Shown here in pieces: positions 45,226 through 52,841 of a stretch of 64,000 bases of DNA. The position numbers and the translations under genes are program-made. Positions within the stretch are counted from its first letter, which is position 1. Every line of letters starts with the position of its first letter. The stretch covers positions 47,155-111,154 of the forward strand of contig JAGAIY010000006.1 of NCBI GenBank assembly GCA_017626355.1, written 5' to 3'. The notes under the pieces were generated by a model that was not told the origin of the DNA, made no database searches, and was given only the letters and a program-made list of their open reading frames with translations. The DNA is from Bacteroidales bacterium. Lineage in GTDB: Bacteria > Bacteroidota > Bacteroidia > Bacteroidales > UBA932.

Positions 45226-46899
45226 ATGCTTAGCAGGCTTCAGGTCAGGAACTATGTATTGATAGACTCTCTGGAAATCGCTTTTCCGGAGGGTCTGATC
45301 ATTATAACCGGACAGACAGGAGCCGGAAAATCCATCCTTCTCGGTGCCCTTTCGCTTGTGACGGGTGCTAAGGCGGATGCCTCTATGGTCTCGGAGGGGG
45401 CGGACAATTGCGTTGTGGAGGCCGAATTTGAGGTAAATGACAGCAGAGTGGGGGCTGTACTTGAAGAAAATGACGTGGATCAGGATGGAGATCATGTCAT
45501 TGTCCGGAGAGTCGTCAACCGTTCCGGAAGATCACGGGCTTTCGTCAATGACTGTCCGGTGCCGGTTCAGGTCCTTCAGGAACTGTCGTCTTTGCTTATA
45601 GATGTCCATTCCCAGCACCAGACCCTTCTTCTGACTGACAAGCGCTTCCAGATGTCGCTTCTGGACAGTTATGCCGGCAATGCTCCGCTTCTGGACGAGT
45701 GTGCTGCATTATGGCGCAGGCATTCTGCTGTGCGCTCCGAACTTGCGGCACTTGAACAGCGTATAGCGGCAATCGCCGGTGAGAGGGATTATAACGAGGC
45801 CCAGTTCAGGCAATTGGAAGCCGCATCTCTCAAGGTGGGGGAGCTTGCCTGTCTTGAGGAGGAGCAGAAGCAGCTCGCCAATGCTGAGGAGATACGGAAT
45901 TCGCTTGCTGCAGTTTCCGAGATGTTCACATCAGCATCTTCCGGAGGTGAGGTTCCACCTATGGACTCTTCTCTCAAGGAATCCGTGAAAGTGCTGTCAA
46001 GACTTTCCCGTTATCTTCCTGTGGCTCAGGATCTTGCAGAAAGAGTCGATTCATGCAGGCGTGAGCTTGACGACATCCTGTCTGAGGTGATGTCTATTGC
46101 CGAAAGGACAGATGTGTCCGAATCCCGTCTTCAGGAGGTTGAGGAGAGGATGTCGCTTATTTACAGTCTTATGCAGAAGCATTCATGCCATGATGAGGAG
46201 GCGCTGATAGCATTGAGAGACAGACTTTCGGATGAACTTTTCGACTCCACCCAGCTGGAAGAAAAACGCGATAACCTTATCGCGGAGGAAAGGCAGCTGG
46301 CGTCTGAACTTGAGGCGGTGGCAGACAGGCTTCACGATTCGAGATGCGCAGCTTCTGTACCGTTCTCGGAAGACATGCAGGAGCTTGTCCGCTCTCTTGA
46401 ACTTCCGTATGCGGTTTTTGAGACAGGGGTGGAAAATGCTGCTTTGAGCGCTTCCGGAAAGGATCAGGTCGTGTTCAGATTCTCTTCTACAGGGCGTAAC
46501 CCGGTCGATCTGGCAAAATGCGCATCAGGAGGTGAATTGTCCCGTATTATGCTGGCACTCAAGGCTATGGGTGCCCGTTATGCCAATATGCCTACACTTA
46601 TCTTCGATGAAATCGATACCGGTGTATCCGGAAGTGTAGCGGACAGAATGGGATCCATGATCTGTTCTATGGGTTCGGATATGCAGGTCTTCGCCATAAC
46701 TCATCTGCCTCAGGTTGCAGCCAAAGGCAGTGCACATTATCTTGTTTCCAAGGATATAGACCCGTCTTCATCCAAGGCTGTATCCACAATAAAAAGACTC
46801 TCTGACGAGCAGAGAGTCCTTGAACTTGCGCGTATGCTCAGCGGTTCTGAGCTTACTGATGCGGCTGTGGCCAATGCAAGGGTCCTTCTTTCTATCTGA
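45226..46899 (+). CDS. recN: DNA repair protein RecN
   Basis: SMC-like ATPase for double-strand break repair. 557 residues: Walker A GQTGAGKS at 29-36, coiled-coil arms about 150-375, then signature CASGGELSRIMLALK and Walker B LIFDEIDTGVSG. It overlaps the converging LysM gene by 8 bp at the 3' end. Confidence 0.96.
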   Translation: MLSRLQVRNYVLIDSLEIAFPEGLIIITGQTGAGKSILLGALSLVTGAKADASMVSEGADNCVVEAEFEVNDSRVGAVLEENDVDQDGDHVIVRRVVNRSGRSRAFVNDCPVPVQVLQELSSLLIDVHSQHQTLLLTDKRFQMSLLDSYAGNAPLLDECAALWRRHSAVRSELAALEQRIAAIAGERDYNEAQFRQLEAASLKVGELACLEEEQKQLANAEEIRNSLAAVSEMFTSASSGGEVPPMDSSLKESVKVLSRLSRYLPVAQDLAERVDSCRRELDDILSEVMSIAERTDVSESRLQEVEERMSLIYSLMQKHSCHDEEALIALRDRLSDELFDSTQLEEKRDNLIAEERQLASELEAVADRLHDSRCAASVPFSEDMQELVRSLELPYAVFETGVENAALSASGKDQVVFRFSSTGRNPVDLAKCASGGELSRIMLALKAMGARYANMPTLIFDEIDTGVSGSVADRMGSMICSMGSDMQVFAITHLPQVAAKGSAHYLVSKDIDPSSSKAVSTIKRLSDEQRVLELARMLSGSELTDAAVANARVLLSI

Positions 46900-48613
46900 C
46901 CTTGCTGATTGTCCAGTCCTTTTCGTAGACGATTCGCCTTATTCCGTTATTCACATAACCTCCGTCACCGACCTTGAGACATCTGAAAGTGCTCTGAAGC
47001 ATGCTCTTCTCTTCTGTTGACAGTCTGTCAGTCCAGTTCTTTCCGTACTTTGAGCGCATTTCAATGAAATATGATGCAATGTCGTAGCCCTGGAATGCGA
47101 ACTGTGTCGGTTCTGCGTTGAACAGAGCCCTGTATTTGAGGAGGAAGTTCTTTACCCTCTGGTCTTCATAGTCGATGTAGTATGTCAGGCTGACATGCAG
47201 ATTGGTCTTGTGGAAGTTTTCCACCTCGATGGTCTCGAAGCTTCGTATCTTGGAAGCTCCATACAGTATCACATCATATTTCTGATGTATCATGAGGTTG
47301 AGGTTCCTGACCACATCATTGACGAAGGCCTCGCTTTCTGAAACAATCATCACACGGTTCGATGCAGTCTGTGTCATCAGTCCACTGAGAGGCTTCATCA
47401 CATCTCTTCCTTCAAGTATGCTGTATGAGAATGTCTCGTATGCAAGTCCGGCAGAATCTGCTGACTGTTTCATCTCGAAGGCAGCTTCTGTGAGTCTTGC
47501 TCCCTTTTCTGTGATCAGTATCACCTTGTCTTCAGGTCTGCAGTCTTCCTTTATCCATGCTGCAAGGTCGTCATACTGGAGCTTGTGCGGAGTCGGAGCC
47601 TGGATCATGTCAGGGCAGCCTGCCACAAGACTTTCAGCCTTCGGGTCAAGAGGGGAAATGAGCATGGAAGATGCTCCGGCAGCAGGCAGAGCGGCTGTTA
47701 TGTCCCTTACGGATACAGGACCGATGATCAGGTCGCTTGATGCCATGGCATTGTGCGCTGCGCTGTAGTTCCCATCTGCGATGTCATATACATTGAGGTC
47801 TGTGCTGATGCCGGTTGAAGCAAGATCGTTGACTGCAAGCAGCACTCCGCTGTAGAAGTCCATATTGCTGCGGCTTCCTGATGAACCTGTGGCCTTGAAT
47901 GGAAGCAGGAGTGATGCAGTGACCTTGTCATTGCGCTTGAACTGCCACCATGAGGACTCGTCGGATGGCTGTGAGACTGTCTCTTCTCTTTCCGGAATCG
48001 CTGTTGCAACGGTATCTGCCTGAACTCCTGGAGTTTCAGTGGCGGCGATGGCGCTGAGATCTATTTCCCCTGGTTCAGGAATGGTCAGCTTCATCCTGCT
48101 CTTGAGCTTTCTGCCCTCAAGATTGTTGGCTGCCATGATCTCTTCTGCGCTTACTCCGTACTTCTGCGCGATATCATCAATGTTCTCATACCATTTGACG
48201 GTATGAGTCTTCTTCTTTTTCTTCTTAGGCTCCTCTTTGCTCTGCTCCTTGGCCTGCTCTTTCGGGGCTGCAGCAGCTTCTTTCACTTCTTCCGCTGCCT
48301 TTACGACGGTTTCTTCTTCTGCTACAGGGATTATTATGATGGAATTCTTGACAAGTCCTGTTTCCTTTATTGTAGGATTGAACCTGTATATTTCATCTAT
48401 ACTCACGTTGTATGCCTTGCTGATGGAAAAGAGGGTCTGCCTCTCCAGCACGACATGAGAATAACATACCTGTCCGTTGATTCTTACCTTCTCCTTGGAT
48501 ATGCTCACCGGAGTGTTGGCATATTCCTGCGCGTATGACCTGCTGACGCCGGCCGGCATCAATGCCATAACCAGCATCAGGATTATGAACGTTCTGAAGA
48601 TCTTGATATCCAT
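46892..48613 (-). CDS. Exported LysM - periplasmic-binding-protein fusion
   Basis: 573-residue exported protein (signal peptide ending near SYAQ). Two LysM modules (about 53-97 and 136-179) are separated by an Ala/Glu/Lys-rich spacer ending in six lysines (130-135). From about 228 to the end there is a type I periplasmic binding-protein fold (SLLLPFKATGSSGSRSNMDFY; LIIGPVS; DKVILITEKG). The LysM modules would bind peptidoglycan; the ligand of the other domain is unknown. It is the last gene of the Skp-like/glycosyltransferase operon, 9 bp after the glycosyltransferase. Confidence 0.85.
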   Translation of the reverse strand: MDIKIFRTFIILMLVMALMPAGVSRSYAQEYANTPVSISKEKVRINGQVCYSHVVLERQTLFSISKAYNVSIDEIYRFNPTIKETGLVKNSIIIIPVAEEETVVKAAEEVKEAAAAPKEQAKEQSKEEPKKKKKKTHTVKWYENIDDIAQKYGVSAEEIMAANNLEGRKLKSRMKLTIPEPGEIDLSAIAATETPGVQADTVATAIPEREETVSQPSDESSWWQFKRNDKVTASLLLPFKATGSSGSRSNMDFYSGVLLAVNDLASTGISTDLNVYDIADGNYSAAHNAMASSDLIIGPVSVRDITAALPAAGASSMLISPLDPKAESLVAGCPDMIQAPTPHKLQYDDLAAWIKEDCRPEDKVILITEKGARLTEAAFEMKQSADSAGLAYETFSYSILEGRDVMKPLSGLMTQTASNRVMIVSESEAFVNDVVRNLNLMIHQKYDVILYGASKIRSFETIEVENFHKTNLHVSLTYYIDYEDQRVKNFLLKYRALFNAEPTQFAFQGYDIASYFIEMRSKYGKNWTDRLSTEEKSMLQSTFRCLKVGDGGYVNNGIRRIVYEKDWTISKVR

Positions 48614-48622
48614 ATCTTTATA

Positions 48623-49747
48623 TTAGAGTCGTCCGATAAACTCAGTAAGAGCTCCGACGAATGATTTCCATGAAAGTCTTTCCTTCTCCTTGCGGATGTT
48701 ACTTATGCAGCCTTCCTTTATGGCCGGGTTGCTGAAGAAGCGCAGAATCTCCTTGCATATGGCTTCCGGGCTTCCTTCCGGTGACACAAGGCCGGTGCCT
48801 CTGTCTCCGATCGTTTCCTTGAGGCCGCCGACATCCGTAACGATCATCGGCACCTCAAAATGGTATGCTACAGAACTTATACCGCTTTGGGTGGCACTTC
48901 TGTATGGAAGTACGGCGACATCTGCAGCAGAAAAGTATTCGCTTACTTCCGAGTCTTTTATGTATTTGAGCGTCAGGCTGATCCTCTCCTTTCCCGGCAA
49001 GGTGTCTATTATCTCCTGATACTTGTCGAAACTTCCGTACGGCTCTCCTGCCACTATCAGCTGCCAGTCTTCTCCGGGCAGCAGCCTGAATGCTTCGAGC
49101 AGGATGTCAAGTCCCTTGTATTCCCTGATCAGTCCGAAGAAAAGGATATTCCTTTTTCCCGGCATGAGTCCGAGCCTGCGTTCTGCCTCCTCGCGTGGAA
49201 GCCTGCTTCCGAAATGCGAGTACAGCGGATGCTGTATCACGGTGTATCTGGCATCCGGCTTGAGTGCAAGCAGGTCTTTCGATACGGCCTCGCAGAGTGT
49301 CACGCATCCTGAACTGCCCTCCAGGAAATACTTTGTGAACGGGGCGTCGAAGAAATGCGGCTCGTGCGGTATTACGTTGTCAAGAATGGATATCACCTTG
49401 CAGTGCTTCTTCATCCTGCGGGTAATATATCCGAGTGAAGGAGCGAAGTATGACATCCAGTATCTTACGATCAGCACATCAGGTTCCCAATCGCGGATGG
49501 CCCTGTATGTGCTCACATATGAGAAAGGATCGGCCGTATCCAGCAGGGATGTGCTCTCTACCGGTACGGCCTCATCATCGTCTGTCACAAACTGCGTCTT
49601 TCCCGGGAAAAGGAATTCCGGATACTGCCTCTTGAAATTGAAGGCCCGGACAACATTGCTTTTGCTCAGTTCACCATAAAGGCATGCGTTAAACTGAGAA
49701 ATTCCTCCTCTGTAGGGATAGAAACAGGACAGTATAGCTATCTTCAA
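48623..49747 (-). CDS. Glycosyltransferase, GT4-like
   Basis: 374-residue GT-B-type enzyme: N-terminal YPYRGGISQFN, the C-terminal domain with FFGLIREYKGLDILLEA, and the sugar-nucleotide-binding region with ADVAVLPYRSATQSGISSVAYHFEVP (E-X7-E-like). It probably transfers a nucleotide sugar to an envelope glycan; donor and acceptor are unknown. It lies 3 bp after the Skp-like gene and 9 bp before the LysM protein. Confidence 0.88.
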   Translation of the reverse strand: MKIAILSCFYPYRGGISQFNACLYGELSKSNVVRAFNFKRQYPEFLFPGKTQFVTDDDEAVPVESTSLLDTADPFSYVSTYRAIRDWEPDVLIVRYWMSYFAPSLGYITRRMKKHCKVISILDNVIPHEPHFFDAPFTKYFLEGSSGCVTLCEAVSKDLLALKPDARYTVIQHPLYSHFGSRLPREEAERRLGLMPGKRNILFFGLIREYKGLDILLEAFRLLPGEDWQLIVAGEPYGSFDKYQEIIDTLPGKERISLTLKYIKDSEVSEYFSAADVAVLPYRSATQSGISSVAYHFEVPMIVTDVGGLKETIGDRGTGLVSPEGSPEAICKEILRFFSNPAIKEGCISNIRKEKERLSWKSFVGALTEFIGRL

Positions 49748-49750
49748 TGA

Positions 49751-50371
49751 TTACTCCTCTGATTTTGTGTTCTTTGTCTTGATGTACTCCTCGTTGAGAC
49801 CGGCAAGCACGTCATCAGTGATGTCAAGTGATGCATCAGCTGTGATTACAGGTGTGCCGCCTGTGTTTGTGAGGATCATGGCGTACTGCTTTTCAGCATT
49901 GTACTTGTCAAGGAAAGTCTGGATTGCATCGCTGAGCTGGTTCATCATTACCACCTGCTCTTCCTGGATCTCCTGCTGCTTCTGGGCTGCATAGTTCTGG
50001 AATTCGATGTCCTGCTGCTGGAGCTTCTGGTTCTGAGCCTCAGCTACAGAGCGTGTGAGGAGACCCTTCTCGATCTTCTCTTGGAATGAAGTAACCTCCT
50101 TCTCAAGCTTCTGTCCTCTTCTGTTGACTTCCGCCTGAATATTCTGAACCTTTGTCTCGACTACAGACCTGAGGTCGTTGGCCATGTCGTATTCCATGAG
50201 AATCCTGTCAAGGTCTACATATACGATGTCACCTTTGCTTGCGGCAGCCTCTGTTGCCTCTCCCTCTGCAGCAGCTTCTGCCTTAGAGTTTCCTTTGGTA
50301 AGTGTAAGGATTCCAAACGCTACAACAGCTATCAGTGAAATGATGCTGAGGATAAGTGATGTGTTTTTCAT
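49751..50371 (-). CDS. OmpH/Skp-family periplasmic protein (first copy)
   Basis: 206 residues with an N-terminal hydrophobic segment (about 5-25) that may be an uncleaved anchor because no good cleavage site is clear, an Ala/Glu linker, then the Skp-like fold with a long charged coiled coil (about 70-160). Skp proteins hold unfolded outer-membrane proteins for the BAM complex. A possible -7 element TATTTTTG lies at 50405-50412. It heads a three-gene operon with the glycosyltransferase and LysM protein. A second OmpH-like gene is at 55495. Confidence 0.82.
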   Translation of the reverse strand: MKNTSLILSIISLIAVVAFGILTLTKGNSKAEAAAEGEATEAAASKGDIVYVDLDRILMEYDMANDLRSVVETKVQNIQAEVNRRGQKLEKEVTSFQEKIEKGLLTRSVAEAQNQKLQQQDIEFQNYAAQKQQEIQEEQVVMMNQLSDAIQTFLDKYNAEKQYAMILTNTGGTPVITADASLDITDDVLAGLNEEYIKTKNTKSEE

Positions 50372-50413
50372 TATAAAATATAAGTTTATGAATTATTCAA
50401 ACTGCAAAAATAA

Positions 50414-51133
50414 TCAAAAAATCTTAACTTTCGAGAGATATGCCTGTATAGTTTTCTCAAGACCCATGTAGAGAGCATCGCAGATGATGGCGTGTCCTAT
50501 GGAAACCTCGTCAGTCCAAGGAATGTTTCTGATGAAATATTCCAGATTCTCAAGGCTTAGGTCGTGTCCTGCATTGAGTCCGAGACCGCACTCCCTGACC
50601 TTCAGGGCTGTCTTTAAATAAGGTTCGATGGCCTTTTCAGGGCTCAGCCTGAATCCGGCCGCATAGGACTCGGTGTAGAGCTCGACCCTGTCAGCTCCGC
50701 AAAGGGCTGCTCCCTCGGCCATTTCCGGTTTCGGGTCTATGAAGATGGATGTCCTTATGCCGGCTTTGCGGAATGTTCCGCAGATTTCCGTGAGGAAGTC
50801 CTTGTTCCTTATTGTGTCCCAGCCTGCGTTGGAAGTAATGGCGTCCTCTGCGTCCGGTACAAGGGTGACCTGTGTCGGCTTTGTCTCGAGAACGAGGTCC
50901 ATGAATGAGGGTATCGGGTTGCCTTCGATATTGAACTCAGTGGTAATGAGCGGCTTGATCTCCCTTACATCCGAATATCTGATATGTCTTTCATCTGGTC
51001 TCGGATGAACGGTGATGCCTTCTGCTCCGAATCTTTCACAATCTGTCGCAGCCTTGGCCACGTCAGGCATGTTGCCTCCACGGGCGTTCCTGACCGTAGC
51101 TATTTTGTTGATATTGACGCTGAGTTTGGTCAT
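50414..51133 (-). CDS. pdxJ: Pyridoxine 5'-phosphate synthase
   Basis: Last step of DXP-dependent vitamin B6 synthesis. 239 residues of a TIM barrel: VNINKIATVRNARGG (substrate loop), EGITVHPRPDERHI, TTEFNIEGN, LVPD and LGLNAGHDLSLEN. It is divergent from nadK with a 108-bp gap, and lies 42 bp upstream of the Skp-like operon, which may have its own promoter. Confidence 0.96.
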   Translation of the reverse strand: MTKLSVNINKIATVRNARGGNMPDVAKAATDCERFGAEGITVHPRPDERHIRYSDVREIKPLITTEFNIEGNPIPSFMDLVLETKPTQVTLVPDAEDAITSNAGWDTIRNKDFLTEICGTFRKAGIRTSIFIDPKPEMAEGAALCGADRVELYTESYAAGFRLSPEKAIEPYLKTALKVRECGLGLNAGHDLSLENLEYFIRNIPWTDEVSIGHAIICDALYMGLEKTIQAYLSKVKIF

Positions 51134-51162
51134 AAGTCGTAAAAGCTATTTGTTTCGGGCGA

Positions 51163-51210
51163 CAAAATTAGCAATAAACTTCAATTTTTGTAAATTATGT
51201 GTTAATTTTG
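51163..51210. promoter_or_regulatory. Divergent -7 elements for pdxJ and nadK
   Basis: CAAAATTA (51163-51170; TAATTTTG on the minus strand, for pdxJ) and TAATTTTG (51203-51210, for nadK) form an inverted pair with 32 nt between. The -33 elements are weak. Confidence 0.65.
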
Positions 51211-51241
51211 AGGCTGTTTTGTCTGAAATCATCAAGAGGTC

Positions 51242-52060
51242 ATGAATATAGCAGTATATGTAGGCAGAAAGGATTTTGTCACTCAGGAGAGGACTGCAGC
51301 GATGCTCAAGGAATTTTCCGAAGGGGGTTGCAGTATATACGATGTCAAGGTCCGTGAAGACATACTTCCGGGGACGGACATGCTGTTGAGCATAGGAGGT
51401 GACGGCACATTCCTGTCTGCTTCGGCCTTGGTCGCCGACAGCGCCATCCCTGTGGTAGGCGTAAATCTCGGGCGTCTCGGCTTCCTTTCTGAAAACCGTC
51501 CTGAGGATGTCGCTCAAGCTGTTCTGGCGGGGGACTATACGATAGAGAACAGAACCCTGCTTCAGCTGGCGTCTTCCGACAGCTTTTCGCTTCCTGAGGA
51601 GTATTATCATGCCCTCAATGAGATGACCGTTCATCGCAGCGGGCCATCCATGCTTGAGGTGGAGGTGAGCGTTGACGGCATAAGGCTTCCGACCTACTGG
51701 GCTGACGGTCTTGTAATTTCCACAAGCTCCGGTTCGACTGCCTACTCCTTGAGTGTGGGAGGTCCTATCGTGCTCCCTGAGTCGCGGGTTCTGATCATTT
51801 CTCCTATTTCCCCTCATAATCTTAATGTGCGTCCCCTTGTGGTTCCTGACACATCGGAGATAAGGCTGAAGATGGAATCAAGAGATGGGGACTTCGTGTT
51901 TTCTTCAGACAACCGTTCTGTAAATATGGCGGCCGGTACTTCCATGTCGATATCTATGGCACAGTTTTCGCTTAGACGTGTCCGGCTCAACCGCTCCAAT
52001 TTTATCAATGCCTTGACTCAGAAACTGTTCTGGGGAGAGGATGTCCGTAATGTCAAGTAA
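51242..52060 (+). CDS. nadK: NAD kinase
   Basis: Makes NADP from NAD. 272 residues with GGDGT at 52-56, NLGRLGFLSE, the NE-M motif (ALNEMTVHRSG), and the glycine-rich GSTAYSLSVGGPIV region. It starts the nadK-uppS-bamA-skp run; uppS follows within 8 bp. Confidence 0.96.
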   Translation: MNIAVYVGRKDFVTQERTAAMLKEFSEGGCSIYDVKVREDILPGTDMLLSIGGDGTFLSASALVADSAIPVVGVNLGRLGFLSENRPEDVAQAVLAGDYTIENRTLLQLASSDSFSLPEEYYHALNEMTVHRSGPSMLEVEVSVDGIRLPTYWADGLVISTSSGSTAYSLSVGGPIVLPESRVLIISPISPHNLNVRPLVVPDTSEIRLKMESRDGDFVFSSDNRSVNMAAGTSMSISMAQFSLRRVRLNRSNFINALTQKLFWGEDVRNVK

Positions 52061-52068
52061 AAGTGAAT

Positions 52069-52797
52069 ATGGCAGATTTAAAGAATGACAAGATACCCGT
52101 TCATGTGTCTATGATCATGGACGGCAATGGCCGCTGGGCCAAGGAAAGAGGCAAGGAAAGGGTTTATGGACATTTCGAAGGTGTGGAAAGCGTCCGGGCC
52201 TGTGTCGAGACTGCAGTCGAGGAAGGAGTCAGGTATCTGTCTGTCTTTGCCTTTTCAGAAGAGAACTGGAATCGTCCTCAGGACGAAGTGGTGGCTCTGA
52301 TGGGGCTGATGGTCAAGGCTATGGCCGCTGAGATGGAGAAACTCAACAGGAACGGAGTGCGTTTCATGGTCCTCGGCAACAGGGAGAGGCTTGGAGACGA
52401 TCTCAACAGGACAATCGACGAGTGCATGGACATGACCAAGGATAATGAGACCCTGACCTTGATCGTTTTCCTCAGCTACAGCGGAAAGTGGGACATCCTT
52501 CAGGCCGCAAGAAGATATGCCGCCGATATGATCGCCCATCCGGAAAAGAGGGAAGAGCTTGAAACCATGGGAGTCGAGGGCTTCGACAAGTATCTCGTGA
52601 CTGCAGGAATCCCTGATCCGGACCTTATAATAAGGACTTCAGGGGAGCATAGGATCAGCAATTACCTTCTTTGGCAGGGCGCTTATTCTGAATACTTTTT
52701 CACCGATGTACTTTGGCCTGATTTCAGGAAGCAGGAGTTCCGCCAGGCCCTTGAAACTTATTCAAAAAGAGACAGGAGGTTCGGAAAAGTTAAATAA
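52069..52797 (+). CDS. uppS: Isoprenyl (undecaprenyl) diphosphate synthase
   Basis: cis-Prenyltransferase making the C55 lipid carrier for peptidoglycan and other glycans. 242 residues with MDGNGRWA at 17-24 (catalytic Asp18), FAFSEENWNRP and the C-terminal RTSGEHRISNYLLWQ and DVLWPDF motifs. ATG 52069 is preferred; an in-frame GTG at 52063 would add two residues. It lies between nadK and bamA. Confidence 0.96.
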   Translation: MADLKNDKIPVHVSMIMDGNGRWAKERGKERVYGHFEGVESVRACVETAVEEGVRYLSVFAFSEENWNRPQDEVVALMGLMVKAMAAEMEKLNRNGVRFMVLGNRERLGDDLNRTIDECMDMTKDNETLTLIVFLSYSGKWDILQAARRYAADMIAHPEKREELETMGVEGFDKYLVTAGIPDPDLIIRTSGEHRISNYLLWQGAYSEYFFTDVLWPDFRKQEFRQALETYSKRDRRFGKVK

Positions 52798-52812
52798 ATC
52801 TAAATAATTGCT

Positions 52813-52820
52813 TATATTTG
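52813..52820 (+). promoter_or_regulatory. -7 element for bamA
   Basis: TATATTTG 21 nt before the ATG; the -33 box is poor. It may add to readthrough from nadK-uppS. Confidence 0.6.
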
Positions 52821-52841
52821 CAGTTTTGAATTTCAGAGTTA

